The notes beneath the pieces are model-generated. The model was not told where the DNA came from. It did not search any database and saw only the letters and a program-made list of their open reading frames with translations. The position numbers and the translations under genes were made by a program. Source: Haloparvum alkalitolerans (lineage in GTDB: Archaea; Halobacteriota; Halobacteria; Halobacteriales; Haloferacaceae). From it: DNA of 64,000 nucleotides. Positions 8,624-17,516 of the stretch are shown one piece after another; within the stretch, counting starts at the first letter, position 1; every line of letters begins with the position of its first letter. Location: the NCBI RefSeq assembly GCF_050122995.1, contig NZ_JBNLIA010000003.1, positions 310,001 to 374,000 of the forward strand. The letters are read 5' to 3'.

Positions 8624-8727
8624 TAGGTATTCACGGCGAGCACAGCAGGACGCTCAATCACACAAAAACCAGCGTACAGCAGGCCGTCAGTGAATCGCAG
8701 AACGGTCACAAAAGTTCGCGCGGCCGC

Positions 8728-9723
8728 TTACGACTGCTCTTCTTCCAGCTGTTTCCGGCCGGGCGCGATCAGGCGGTCGAGGTACTCCGCGAGCGCGCCC
8801 TTCGCGTCCGCGGGGTGGAGTTCGCCGGACTCCAAGTCCGCCTCCAGCGTGTCGTAGGCGTCGTACTCCAGGTCGCCGCCGTACTCGTCGGGGCGCTCGA
8901 CGACGACCGCGTCGAAGCGCGGGAAGACGTGGTACTCGAAGATCTGGAGCACGGGGTTCTCGCGGTCGACGCCGTCGTCCGTCGGCTCGGGGTCCGCGGT
9001 CGGCGGACAGTACGCCTTGTTCACCTTCGTCTCGATGTCCTCGCGGGAGTCCTCCATCGAGATGGTGACGCCCGCGGAGGAGGACATCTTCCCCTCGCCC
9101 GACGCGAGGTCGGCGATCAGGGGGGTATGGAGGCTCGTGGGCGGCGCGCGGTCGATGCTCGGGAGCACGTCGCGCGCGAGCATGTGGACCTTGCGCTGCT
9201 CCATCCCGCCGACCGCGAGGTCGACGCCGAGGTACGGGATGTCCAGCGCCTGCATCAGGGGGTAGACGGCCTGCGAGACCTTCACCGAGTCGCCGGACTT
9301 GATCTCCGCCATCGCGCGCTCGGCGCGGGCGAGGGTCGTCTCCAGCTCCAGCGCGTGCAGGTCGAGCGTGTAGTCGTCGTCGAGCTGGAAGTCCGAGCCG
9401 AGCACGAACTGCGTGCGCTCCTCGTCGAGCCCGTAAGCGATGAACTGGTCGCGCATGCGCTCGGCGGTCCGCCGGATCTCCGCGAACGACCCCTTGTCGT
9501 TGAGGTAGGCGTGGACGTCCGCCAGCAGCACCGTGACCTCGAAGCCGGCCTCCTGGAGGTCGATCAGCTTGTTCGCGGTCAGCATGTGCCCGATGTGGAG
9601 GACGCCCGAGGGCTCGTAGCCGACGTACGCCCGCTTCCCGTCGGGGTCGTCGGCCAGCGCCTCGATCTCCTCTTCGGTGACCACCTCGGCCGCGTTCCGG
9701 GTGATCAACTCGTAGGCTTCCAT
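8728..9723 (-). CDS. tyrS: Tyrosyl-tRNA synthetase
   Basis: This enzyme charges tRNA-Tyr. The protein is 331 residues, the usual archaeal length without the bacterial S4 tail domain. Class I signatures are visible: the HIGH-like HIGHML (LHIGHMLTANK) near residue 43, YVGYEPSG before it, and the KMSKS equivalent KMSSS near 217. The start at 9723 was chosen because MEAYELITRN is the family N-terminus; the open frame continues upstream, but only into low-complexity basic sequence. A TATA-like element 26-31 bp upstream suggests a nearly leaderless mRNA. Confidence 0.96.
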   Translation of the reverse strand: MEAYELITRNAAEVVTEEEIEALADDPDGKRAYVGYEPSGVLHIGHMLTANKLIDLQEAGFEVTVLLADVHAYLNDKGSFAEIRRTAERMRDQFIAYGLDEERTQFVLGSDFQLDDDYTLDLHALELETTLARAERAMAEIKSGDSVKVSQAVYPLMQALDIPYLGVDLAVGGMEQRKVHMLARDVLPSIDRAPPTSLHTPLIADLASGEGKMSSSAGVTISMEDSREDIETKVNKAYCPPTADPEPTDDGVDRENPVLQIFEYHVFPRFDAVVVERPDEYGGDLEYDAYDTLEADLESGELHPADAKGALAEYLDRLIAPGRKQLEEEQS

Positions 9724-9748
9724 ACACCTCACTGTGGGCAGGGGTGGG

Positions 9749-9778
9749 ATATGACTTCTGGAACGGTGGGAACCGTTC
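9749..9778 (-). promoter_or_regulatory. tyrS promoter with adjoining palindrome
   Basis: On the minus strand a TCATAT element (9749-9754 region) lies about 28 bp before the tyrS ATG, the spacing of a leaderless haloarchaeal promoter. Immediately upstream is a palindrome, GAACGGT-GGGA-ACCGTTC (9761-9778). This may be a regulator site at the BRE/upstream position. Confidence 0.45.
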
Positions 9779-10051
9779 GCGCGGCCCGGGTGGGGAGCGG
9801 GCCGACGAACGATGGGGGCGCCCGAAGGTGGGGGTCGCGGCACCCCGGAGGTAGGGTCGCGCGACCGCCGGATGCCGACCGCGGGGTCGACTCGGCGGCG
9901 CGCGCCCGCGGGGAGCAGGACGGCCGGGGGTGCGACCGGCCGCCGCTCCCTCAACTATTACTCCGCGTTCAGGAGCCATAAATTTTCTTGCCGCGAGAGG
10001 GGAACCCGGGCGGCGGCCGTCCTCCGCGACCGGCTCGCGGCCGCCGGCCGG
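9779..10051. other. Intergenic sequence between tyrS and the DUF460 gene
   Basis: No gene is seen here. Most is GC-rich, with one AT-rich patch near 9955-9995 (CATAAATTTTCTTG) that could be a promoter core on the minus strand. No coding frame with family character starts behind it. Confidence 0.5.
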
Positions 10052-12088
10052 TCAGTCGCGGTCGGCGCGGTGCTCGGAGATGATGCGGTCGATCGTCTCC
10101 TCGGTCCGCTCCCGGTGCCACGACTCCGCGCGGTCGCGCCAGTCGGCGACCGCCTCGCGCACGTCCCGCTCGCTGGCGACCGCGAGCTCGTCGATCTCGC
10201 GGATCTCCACGTCATCGGCCGGCGCGACCGGAACGCCCGCCTCGAACAGCGTCTCCTCGGCGACCTCGGGGACGGTCCCCGCCCGGAGCACCAGCCGCGG
10301 CTCGGTCTCCGCGAGGCGCTCGGCGGTGCGGCGGCCGGCCCCGGAGGCGTCCCGGAGATAGACCACGTCGCCGGTCGCGAGCCCGTAGTCCGCCTCCGCG
10401 GCCTCGATCGCGTCCAGCGTGAACTGGGCGACCGGCTTGACGGAGACGAGGTTCCGCCCCTCCGCCACGTCGGTGAAGTCCGAGTGGTCGATCTTCCACA
10501 GTTCCTTCAGGCGGTCGAGCTTGTCCGCGAGGTCGTCGGCGCGCTCGACGGCCGCCTCGCGCTCGCGCTCCAGCCGCTCGTTCTCGCGCTGGATGCGGGA
10601 GACGGTGCGACGCTCCCGGGCCTCGATCCGCTCCTCGCGTTTGGCCTCGGAGAGCAGCTCTTCCAGCTCCGCGATCCGCTCGTCCTTCTCGTCCACTTCG
10701 TCCTCGAGGTCCGCCGCGTGGTCCTCCAGTCGGTCGACGCGCCGCCGGAGCCGCCTGATCTCCTCCTCCTCGGGAGTGCGGTCCGGCGCCGTCGGATCGC
10801 CCCCCTCGGGCGTTTCGCCGCCCTCCTCGCCGTCGTCCCCGTCTCCGCCGTCGTCGGTCAGGTCCGTCAGCGCCGCCTCGACCGAGGAGCCGCCGGCGAC
10901 GACGCGGGCGATCACCTCCTCGCGGTCGACGCGGGCGGGCGTCTTTCGCGTGATCCGGTCGAACTGGTCGGCGTGGTCGTCGACCGCGTACAGCGCGGCC
11001 GCGAGCGCGTCCCGCTCGTGGTCGTTCTCGTAGGTCACCTCTCGCGTGCGGTGGAGCTTCTCGTCCACGGGGATGTCCGAGTCGGGCGTCCATCCCGCGG
11101 CGTCGAACGAGCGCCTGAACTTCTCGACCGTCTCGGGCATGCGCTCGACGTCGGCCGCGACGATGACCGGGCGCCCGCGCTCGATGATCCACTCGGTCAC
11201 GTCCGCCGTGTCCGCCGTCCGCGAGGAGTAGAGGTCGTGGACCGTCCCGTCGAGGCCGACGACCGCGGCCGCGGTCGTGGTTCCGGGATCGATCCCCACG
11301 ACGACCCGGTCGCGCCGCCGGACGATGGGCTCGTAGGTGATGCCGTCGCGGCGCTCGCGCTCGACCTCCACGCGCACGTCGCCCGCCCGGGAGTTCGAGA
11401 CGGGGATCCCCTCCGGCCGCGCCTGCACGGTGAAGACCGCGTTTGCGTAGCCGCCGTATTTCTCGGTCACCTCGCGCTCGTACTCGAGGTTCGCGTCCTT
11501 CAGTTCGGACTCGACCTGCCGAGTCCGCTTCTTGACGTTGCCGTGGATCCGGCGCGTGTAGCGGTCCTGGCTCCACCCGCCCTTGCCGGTCGAGCGGCCG
11601 CGCGAGACCTTCACGGTGGTCTCGTCGGTGAACGCGGAGACGACGTGGCCGACGTTGGCGGCGGCCAGTCTGGCGGCCGCCTCCGCCTCCTTCATCGGCT
11701 CCTTGCCGTACGGGATGCCGTGTCTGGACGCGACCCGCGAGAGCGGTTCGGGCCGCTCCGCGCCGGTCACCTGCACCAGCCGCGTCCCGTCGGGCAGCGA
11801 GCGGAGCAGGCCGACGAGGTCGTTCGTGTCGGCGGCGAGCTCGTAGGCGTTGTCGGTGGCGACGCGGGAGGGCTGGCGCTCCTCGATGAGGCGCCTGAGC
11901 TTGCGGAGCGAGACCACGTCGCGCTCGACGCGGGCCATCGGGCCGTCCGCGTCCGGCGCGTCCGGGTCGTCGTCGGCCGGCGAGAGCACGACGAGCGCGT
12001 AGGAGGGCGCGTCTCCGCGCACGTCGCCGCTCTGGACGTCGACGCCGAACACCGGCGCGTCGAGCGCGCGGATCGTCCGGGCTGTCAC
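10052..12088 (-). CDS. DUF460 family protein with RNase H-like domain and coiled coil
   Basis: This is a conserved archaeal protein of unknown function; I recognise it as the DUF460 family. The product is 678 residues from the GTG at 12088. That start was chosen because VFGVDVQSGD near residue 13 is the start of the conserved domain and the upstream codons look non-coding. A second, RuvC/RNase H-like strand motif VVVGIDPGTTTAAAVVG begins near 262. An acidic linker (about 390-430) leads into a long Glu/Arg-rich coiled coil (about 440-540), and the protein ends with a small alpha/beta domain. The nucleic-acid role is inferred from the fold only. Confidence 0.82.
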   Translation of the reverse strand: MTARTIRALDAPVFGVDVQSGDVRGDAPSYALVVLSPADDDPDAPDADGPMARVERDVVSLRKLRRLIEERQPSRVATDNAYELAADTNDLVGLLRSLPDGTRLVQVTGAERPEPLSRVASRHGIPYGKEPMKEAEAAARLAAANVGHVVSAFTDETTVKVSRGRSTGKGGWSQDRYTRRIHGNVKKRTRQVESELKDANLEYEREVTEKYGGYANAVFTVQARPEGIPVSNSRAGDVRVEVERERRDGITYEPIVRRRDRVVVGIDPGTTTAAAVVGLDGTVHDLYSSRTADTADVTEWIIERGRPVIVAADVERMPETVEKFRRSFDAAGWTPDSDIPVDEKLHRTREVTYENDHERDALAAALYAVDDHADQFDRITRKTPARVDREEVIARVVAGGSSVEAALTDLTDDGGDGDDGEEGGETPEGGDPTAPDRTPEEEEIRRLRRRVDRLEDHAADLEDEVDEKDERIAELEELLSEAKREERIEARERRTVSRIQRENERLEREREAAVERADDLADKLDRLKELWKIDHSDFTDVAEGRNLVSVKPVAQFTLDAIEAAEADYGLATGDVVYLRDASGAGRRTAERLAETEPRLVLRAGTVPEVAEETLFEAGVPVAPADDVEIREIDELAVASERDVREAVADWRDRAESWHRERTEETIDRIISEHRADRD

Positions 12089-12195
12089 GGCAGGAAGTAG
12101 GCCGCTCGCGTGTAAATACTCCACGCCGCACGCGGTCGATCCGGCGGTCCAACGCGTACACATTTATGTGATGCCGCGCAACGTCGGGGCGACCC

Positions 12196-13425
12196 GTGAC
12201 AGCAGCCGCCGACCGCCCGCACGCGCTGAAGGCGCTCAACACCGTCGCCACGGAGCTGAAGGACTGTGAGACGCCCGAGGAGGTGTGCGAGCGGACGGTC
12301 GACGCCGCCGAGCGAATCCTCGATTTCGACCTCTGCGTGATCAACCTCGAGGAGGACGGCCGGCTCCCCATCGCCGCCGTTTCCTCGGGCGTCCCGCCGG
12401 ACGGCGCGACGCCGATGTCGGTCGAGGAGGGGATCGTCGGCCGCGCCTATCGGTCCGGCGAGGCCTATGTCGTCGACGACATCGACGAGGAGCCCGACGC
12501 GAACCCGCAGGGCCCCTACGGCTCGGCGCTGACGATACCCATCGGCGACTACGGCGTGTTCCAGGCGGTGTCGGAGGAGACGCACGGCTTCGACGAGAGC
12601 GACCTCGAGCTCGGCGAGCTGCTGGTCGCCCACTGCTCGTCCGCGCTGGACCGCCTCGAACGCGAGGCGGAGATCCGCGAGCACGTGCACAAACTGGAGC
12701 GGCAGAACGACCGCCTCGAGGAGTTCGCGGACGTCGTCTCCCACGACCTCAGAAATCCCCTCTCGGTGTTGGAGGGGTACCTCGAGCTCGCTCGCGAGAC
12801 GGGCGACCCGGAGCACTTCGACCGCTGCGAGGAGGCCGTCGAGCGTATGCACCGACTCATCGACGGCCTGCTGACGCTGGCGCGACAGGGGGAGAGCCTC
12901 GGCGAGACCGAGGAGCTCTCGCTGGCGTCCGTCGTCGAGCCGTGCTGGCGCACCGCCGACACCGACGCTGCCGACCTCGTCCTCGAAGGGGACGCGACGC
13001 TGTCGGGCGACCCCGAGCGCCTGCGCCAGCTGTTCGAGAACCTGTTTCGGAACGCTGTCGAACACGGCACCGGCGAGGAAGGTGCTCCGAACGACCTCAC
13101 GATCCGGGTGGGCGTACTGCCCGACGGGGCCGGGTTCTACGTGGAGGACGACGGTGTCGGGATACCGCCGGCGGAGCGGTCGGACGTGCTCGAACCGGGG
13201 TACACGACGAACGAGGGGGGAACCGGGTTCGGGCTGGGGATCGTCAAGGGCGTCGCGGACGCCCACGGCTGGACGCTCCGGATCGACGAGAGCGAAGGGG
13301 GCGGCGCCCGGTTCGAGTTCCACGGTATCGAGAGCCTGCGAAGCGACGGAGCCGCGGACGAAAACGGGACCGGACGCGAGGAGAAGTCGGGAGGCGGGGT
13401 CGAGACGAACGGCGGCGCTGCCTGA
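12196..13425 (+). CDS. Sensor histidine kinase with GAF domain, soluble
   Basis: This is a signal-transducing kinase without membrane helices. The 409-residue protein has an N-terminal GAF sensor (about 10-160), a short coiled linker (LERQNDRLEEFA), a HisKA box with phospho-accepting His183 (VVSHDLRNPLS), then a HATPase domain with the N box ENLFRNAVEHG and the G boxes DDGVGIPP and GTGFGLGIV. The GTG start at 12196 puts the GAF domain at the N-terminus. The gene diverges from the DUF460 gene. No response regulator is adjacent, as is common in haloarchaea. Confidence 0.92.
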   Translation: MTAAADRPHALKALNTVATELKDCETPEEVCERTVDAAERILDFDLCVINLEEDGRLPIAAVSSGVPPDGATPMSVEEGIVGRAYRSGEAYVVDDIDEEPDANPQGPYGSALTIPIGDYGVFQAVSEETHGFDESDLELGELLVAHCSSALDRLEREAEIREHVHKLERQNDRLEEFADVVSHDLRNPLSVLEGYLELARETGDPEHFDRCEEAVERMHRLIDGLLTLARQGESLGETEELSLASVVEPCWRTADTDAADLVLEGDATLSGDPERLRQLFENLFRNAVEHGTGEEGAPNDLTIRVGVLPDGAGFYVEDDGVGIPPAERSDVLEPGYTTNEGGTGFGLGIVKGVADAHGWTLRIDESEGGGARFEFHGIESLRSDGAADENGTGREEKSGGGVETNGGAA

Positions 13426-13461
13426 CTCCCCGGAGACCCGGCGTGGCAGGCGCGTCGACCG

Positions 13462-14397
13462 CTACGACTCGTCAGCGTCCGGGAAGGGAACCTCCAGTTT
13501 CCGTCCGTCGTCCGGAACGAAGCAGTCGCCGCCGAACACCGACCGAGCCTCCTCGACGATGGGGCTCGCGTCGCCGGCGTACCGCGAGGAGATGTGGGTG
13601 AGCGCCAGTCGGCGGGCGCTGGCGCGGGCCGCGATCTCCCCGGCCTCGCGACCGGTGGAGTGGGCGGTCGACCGCGCACGCTCGGCCATCTCCTCGGCGA
13701 AGGTGGCATCGTGGACCAGCAGGTCCGCGTCCGTCGCCGCCTCGACGGTCCGGTCGATCGGGCGCGTGTCGGCGGTGTAGACCAGCTTGCGGCCGGGACG
13801 GGGGTCGCCGACCACCTGCTCGGGGCGGACGACGGTGCCGTCCTCGAGTTCGACGGTCTCGCCGGCGTGGAGGCGGCCGAACTTCGGGCCGGCCGGGACG
13901 CCGAGCTCCTCCGCCTTCGGGCGGTCGAACCGCCCCGGTCGCTCGTCCTCGACGAGCGCGTACCCCTGCGACCGCGTGCGGTGTTCGGTCTCGAACGCGC
14001 GGACCTCGTACTCGTCGGTCCGGAGCGCGACCGACCCCGGCGTCGCCTCGTTGATCCGAACCGGGAAGCTCGGCTGGTGACCGCCGGCGTGGACCAGGTC
14101 CTCGAGGTCTCGCTTGCAGTTGGGCGGGCAGTGGATCGCGAGCGGGTCGGTCCACTCGGTGAAGTCGAGCGTCTGGATCAGCCCCGGGATCCCGAGGACG
14201 TGGTCGCCGTGGAGGTGCGAGACGAAGATGTGGTCGACGGTGAACCCCGTCCCGAACCGCATCATCTGGCGCTGCGTCCCCTCGCCGCAGTCGAACAGCA
14301 GGCGGTCCCCCTCCCGATTGACGAGCAGGGCGCTCGGCGCCCGCTCGGTCGTCGGGACGGCGCCGCCGGTTCCGAGGAACGTCACGCGCAGAGACAT
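13462..14397 (-). CDS. rnz: Ribonuclease Z (tRNA 3'-processing endonuclease)
   Basis: This enzyme cuts the 3' trailer from pre-tRNAs. The 311-residue metallo-beta-lactamase-fold protein starts MSLRVTFLGTGGAVPTTERA, with the zinc motif HLHGDH (FVSHLHGDHVLGIPGL) near residue 60-65. Further ligands are seen in LLVHDATF near 207 and LTHISSRY near 265. Length is typical of the short RNase Z form. It converges with the histidine kinase gene and is divergent from the SHOCT gene. Confidence 0.96.
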   Translation of the reverse strand: MSLRVTFLGTGGAVPTTERAPSALLVNREGDRLLFDCGEGTQRQMMRFGTGFTVDHIFVSHLHGDHVLGIPGLIQTLDFTEWTDPLAIHCPPNCKRDLEDLVHAGGHQPSFPVRINEATPGSVALRTDEYEVRAFETEHRTRSQGYALVEDERPGRFDRPKAEELGVPAGPKFGRLHAGETVELEDGTVVRPEQVVGDPRPGRKLVYTADTRPIDRTVEAATDADLLVHDATFAEEMAERARSTAHSTGREAGEIAARASARRLALTHISSRYAGDASPIVEEARSVFGGDCFVPDDGRKLEVPFPDADES

Positions 14398-14528
14398 GGT
14401 GCAGTCTGGGAGGGCCGGTTTGAAACCCGCTTCGATGCGGCCGCCGTCCGACGCGACGGCGGCGTCGGGGCGGCGCGCCCTCGAACGGCGACGAAACGCT
14501 TTCGGGAGTCGCCGGCGTCCGCACGAGC

Positions 14529-14939
14529 ATGACCGGTCCCCTCCGCCGCGCCGCCGGTAACCTCCGTCGCCGCTGGCGGCGGATCCTCGCGCTGTTGGTC
14601 GTCGGAGCGGGCGTCGTCGCCCCCATCGTCACGGGCCTCTGGTGGTCGCTACCGCTGGTCTGGTTCCTCGGCATCGTCGTCGTGCTCCCCGTCCTCCACA
14701 CGCTCGCGAAGCCCCTCCCCGACGCCGACGGCGGGAGCGCGGGCTCCGACGACGAGGCCGACCCCGCACTCGACGCGCTCCGCGAGCGGTACGCCCGCGG
14801 GGAGATCGACGAGGAGGAGTTCGAACGCCGGCTGGACCGGCTCCTCGCGACCGAGGACGCGGAGACGCGCGACCGCGAGGGCGTGGCGGCCCGAGTCCGG
14901 GAGAACGCGCGACGCGAGGTCGAGCGGCTCCGACGATGA
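14529..14939 (+). CDS. SHOCT-domain membrane protein
   Basis: The 136-residue protein has a basic N-terminus, two membrane helices (about 18-60) and a C-terminal SHOCT motif: LDALRERYARGEIDEEEFE followed by RRLDRLL. The SHOCT domain is a short oligomerisation motif often at the end of small membrane proteins; the function is unknown. Its TGA overlaps the ATG of the next gene (ATGA), so the pair is translationally coupled. Confidence 0.85.
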   Translation: MTGPLRRAAGNLRRRWRRILALLVVGAGVVAPIVTGLWWSLPLVWFLGIVVVLPVLHTLAKPLPDADGGSAGSDDEADPALDALRERYARGEIDEEEFERRLDRLLATEDAETRDREGVAARVRENARREVERLRR

Positions 14940-15688
14940 GCCTCCGCACCCTGCTCGCGTTCCCCGTTCGTGGCTCCCCTCGCCTCGACGCGCTGCTCGT
15001 CGGGAGCGGCCTGCACCTGCTTGCAGTGTGGGTCCCCCTGGTTCCGTTCGTCGCCGTGGCCGGCTACCTCGCTCGCATGCTCGCGGTCGCCAGCGACGGC
15101 GACCGGGTGGCGGAGGCGGAGCGACCCGGGTGGCGACCGCTCGGCCCCCTGCTGGCCGACGGCGTCCGGCTGACGGCGACCGCGGTGGCCTATCTCGCGG
15201 TGCCGACCGTCCTCGCGGTGGTCACCCTCGGCGGCCCACTCGGACGGCTCGACCCCTCGGGAACCGGCGAGGGCGGACTCCTGCTGGTCGGCTCGACGGT
15301 GACGCTGTTCACCGCCCTCGCGCTGGCGTACCCGCTCCCGGCCGCGCTGGTCGCGGTGGCCCGAACGCGACGGCTCCGGGCCGCGCTCGACCGGCGCCTG
15401 CTCGGGGTCGCCACCCGGGACGGCGGCTACCTGTTCGCGGTGCTGGTCGGCGGGGCGGGCCTCGGGCTCGCGGCCGCGGCCTACGACGCGCTGAACGCCG
15501 TCGCCGCCGGCTTCGTCGTCGCGTTCTACGTCGAGGTCGTCGCCGCGGCCGGGGTCGGTGCCGCCGCCGGCGCGGCGTGGCGTCGGGCCGGCGTCTCGCC
15601 GGCGCGGGCCGACGGAGCCGCCGGGACGCGCGCGGTCGACGCCGCCGACGCGGGCGCCTCGGCCGACCCGGACGGCACGGACGGCTGA
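14936..15688 (+). CDS. DUF4013-like multi-pass membrane protein
   Basis: The 250-residue protein has about five or six hydrophobic helices and a disordered Ala/Asp-rich tail of about 40 residues. The order of features (an amphipathic start with RTLLAFPVRGSP, then LLADGVRLTATAVAYLAVP) resembles DUF4013 proteins, whose function is unknown. The ATG at 14936 overlaps the SHOCT gene stop by 4 bp. Confidence 0.72.
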   Translation: MSLRTLLAFPVRGSPRLDALLVGSGLHLLAVWVPLVPFVAVAGYLARMLAVASDGDRVAEAERPGWRPLGPLLADGVRLTATAVAYLAVPTVLAVVTLGGPLGRLDPSGTGEGGLLLVGSTVTLFTALALAYPLPAALVAVARTRRLRAALDRRLLGVATRDGGYLFAVLVGGAGLGLAAAAYDALNAVAAGFVVAFYVEVVAAAGVGAAAGAAWRRAGVSPARADGAAGTRAVDAADAGASADPDGTDG

Positions 15689-15726
15689 CCGCCGCGCTTT
15701 AGCCGCGCTCCGTCGAACGCCGACGC

Positions 15727-17004
15727 ATGACACACGACGACCCGGCGGCGCTGCGCGCACGAGCGCTCGCGACGCTCCGGATCCAGTACCCGGACACGCT
15801 CGCCGTGAGCGGGATGGCGTCCGCCGGCTACCGACTCCTCCACCCGGTCTCCGGCGAACCGTACGAGTCCGACCGGCACCTCGTCGCCACCTGCCGAGGG
15901 ATCGCGAACTTCGCGACGGGCGCGCTGCTGGACGGACCGGCGTGGTGCGGCGACGCCGCCGCGCACGGCGTGCGGTTTCTGCGGGAGGGGCATCGCGCGG
16001 ATCCGGGCGACCTCGACGCGGGATACCGCCTGATCGTCTCCCCAGACGGCGAACCGGTCGACCGCACGCGCTCGGCGTACGCGCACGCGTTCGTCCTCCT
16101 CGCGCTCTCCCGGGCGGCCGACGCCGAAGTGGAGGGTCCCGACGGCGAGCCGGTCGCAGCCGAGGACGTGGCCGCGGCGGCCGACCTGCTCGCGGACCGG
16201 TTCGCCGAACCGAACGGCCTGCTCGCGAGCGACCGCGACGCGGAGTGGGGAGAGGTCGAGCCCTACCGGGGACAGAACGCCAACATGCACGCCTGCGAGG
16301 CGTACCTCGCGGCCCACCGCGCGACCGGCGACGCGCGGTACCTGAACCGGGCGCGGACGGTCGCCGCGCGCCTGACGGTGGAGCTGGCGGCCGAGACGGA
16401 CGGGCTGCTGTGGGAGCACTACGACGCCGACTGGACGCACGCGTTCGGCTACAACGCGGACGCGCCGCGACACCAGTTCCGGCCGCCGGGGTATCAGCCC
16501 GGTCACCACGCCGAGTGGGCGAAGCTGCTCGCGCTGCTCGACCGCCGCGGCGCCGCCGTTCCGGACTTCGACGACGCGGTTCGGGGGGCCACGACCGCCA
16601 CGGACTGGTTCGAGCGCGCGGCGGAGCTGTTCGACGCCGCGGTCGACCTCGGCTGGACGGGGGACGGCTTCGCGTACACGGTCGGTCGGGACGGCGAGGT
16701 GCTGGTCCCGGACCGCTACGGCTGGGCGGTCGCGGAGGCGCTCGGCGCCGCGGCGGCGCTCGCGGAACGCGCCCGGAGCCGCGGTCGCGACGCCGAGGCC
16801 GACCGGTTCCGTGACTGGCACCGCCGGCTGCTCTCGACCGCGGACCGCTTCCGCGGCCCCGCCGGGCTCTGGTACGAGAAGCGCGTTCCGGCCGAGTCGG
16901 CGGAGCGCGACGACGAGCCGGTCCCGCCCGAGCCGCCGGGGGTCGAGCCGGACTACCACCCGGTCGGCGCGTACGCGGAGAGCTATCGATCCTTCCGGGG
17001 GTGA
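15727..17004 (+). CDS. AGE-family sugar epimerase/isomerase
   Basis: This is an (alpha/alpha)6-barrel sugar isomerase of the N-acylglucosamine 2-epimerase superfamily. Members interconvert N-acetylglucosamine/N-acetylmannosamine, mannose/fructose or cellobiose. The 425-residue protein shows family signatures: SAYAHAFVLLALSRA near 117, NANMHACEAYLAAHRA near 183, a catalytic-type His in QPGHHAEWAKLLALLD near 262, WAVAEALGAAAALAERA near 335, and GLWYEKRVP near 380. The substrate cannot be set from sequence alone. It stands alone on its strand with repeat copy A behind it. Confidence 0.88.
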   Translation: MTHDDPAALRARALATLRIQYPDTLAVSGMASAGYRLLHPVSGEPYESDRHLVATCRGIANFATGALLDGPAWCGDAAAHGVRFLREGHRADPGDLDAGYRLIVSPDGEPVDRTRSAYAHAFVLLALSRAADAEVEGPDGEPVAAEDVAAAADLLADRFAEPNGLLASDRDAEWGEVEPYRGQNANMHACEAYLAAHRATGDARYLNRARTVAARLTVELAAETDGLLWEHYDADWTHAFGYNADAPRHQFRPPGYQPGHHAEWAKLLALLDRRGAAVPDFDDAVRGATTATDWFERAAELFDAAVDLGWTGDGFAYTVGRDGEVLVPDRYGWAVAEALGAAAALAERARSRGRDAEADRFRDWHRRLLSTADRFRGPAGLWYEKRVPAESAERDDEPVPPEPPGVEPDYHPVGAYAESYRSFRG

Positions 17005-17516
17005 CACTGCGACTGCGGGGTAGTCGTGGAGGCCGTTGCGGTGCTGATACGGTGCGGTACTGATACGGTCGGCGCGCGCGAGCAACGCGCGCGAGGGAGG
17101 TCGCGGGCCGGCCGCCTGCTGTGCGGTTCGCGGCCGGCCCGCGGCCGAGGCTGGGGAGGCGTGAGGCTGCGGTACGGTCGCGGTGCGGTCGCGGTGCGGG
17201 GTGGGACTGAAAGGGGCAGCCGGCTCGATCCGGCCCCGGCGCCGTAAGCACCGCAGCGAGCTGTGCGGGGAGCGAGGAGCGCAGCGCGTGTCGCGGCCGG
17301 TCGAGCCGGCTGGGGCTTTCTGGGTGGTTCCGTCCCGATCAGCAGGGTCTGTAGCAGTCCCAAAAACCACGTAGAGAGAGCCGGCTGGGGCTTTCTGGAC
17401 GATACCGTCCCGATCAGCCGGGTCGGCGACCGAGACAAAAATCCCCCCGGACCACCGGAACCGTCGTCAGGTTCCCGTTCGTCCGTCGATCCTCGATGCG
17501 TCCGGCCGCGCGTAGA
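17005..17516. other. Gene-free region occupied by structured repeat copy A
   Basis: No gene was found here. The interval between two convergent genes is almost filled by repeat copy A and its two 75-bp tail units. Open frames across it encode only repeat-derived peptides (AGWGFLGG motifs). Confidence 0.7.
17035..17452 (+). repeat. Structured repeat copy A with two 75-bp tail units
   Basis: Modules in order: GCGGTGCTGATACGGT; hairpin GCGCGCGCG...CGCGCGC near 17072-17092; perfect 13-bp hairpin with arms 17103-17115 and 17130-17142; conserved box GAGGCTGGGGAGGCGTGAGG at 17147; GGGACTGAAAG at 17203. The long-range stem is GAAAG 17209-17213 / CTTTC 17316-17320, AGCCGGCTCGA 17218-17228 / TCGAGCCGGCT 17301-17311, a bulged T at 17229, and CCGGCC 17230-17235 / GGCCGG 17295-17300. 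Tail units start at 17303 and 17378, exactly 75 bp apart. Confidence 0.78.

Larger units (their letters stand above)
7731..8727. other. Gene-free region holding two divergent copies of the structured repeat
   Basis: No credible protein gene was found in this 1 kb between the convergent sugar operon and tyrS. Short frames here are broken, unlike any family I know, and follow repeat boundaries. The stretch holds copy D1 (minus orientation) and copy D2 (plus orientation) of the repeat family, described in separate entries. Their 5' ends face each other near 8215-8290. Confidence 0.7.

Noticed and set aside
9724..9979. N-terminal extension of tyrosyl-tRNA synthetase to an upstream start
   Set aside because: The added residues are low-complexity and basic. 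The family N-terminus and a promoter at the right distance both support the ATG at 9723.
13472..17251. Open frame of 1259 codons on the minus strand across several plus-strand genes
   Set aside because: It crosses intergenic regions and genes without any recognisable domain and is dominated by Arg and Pro.
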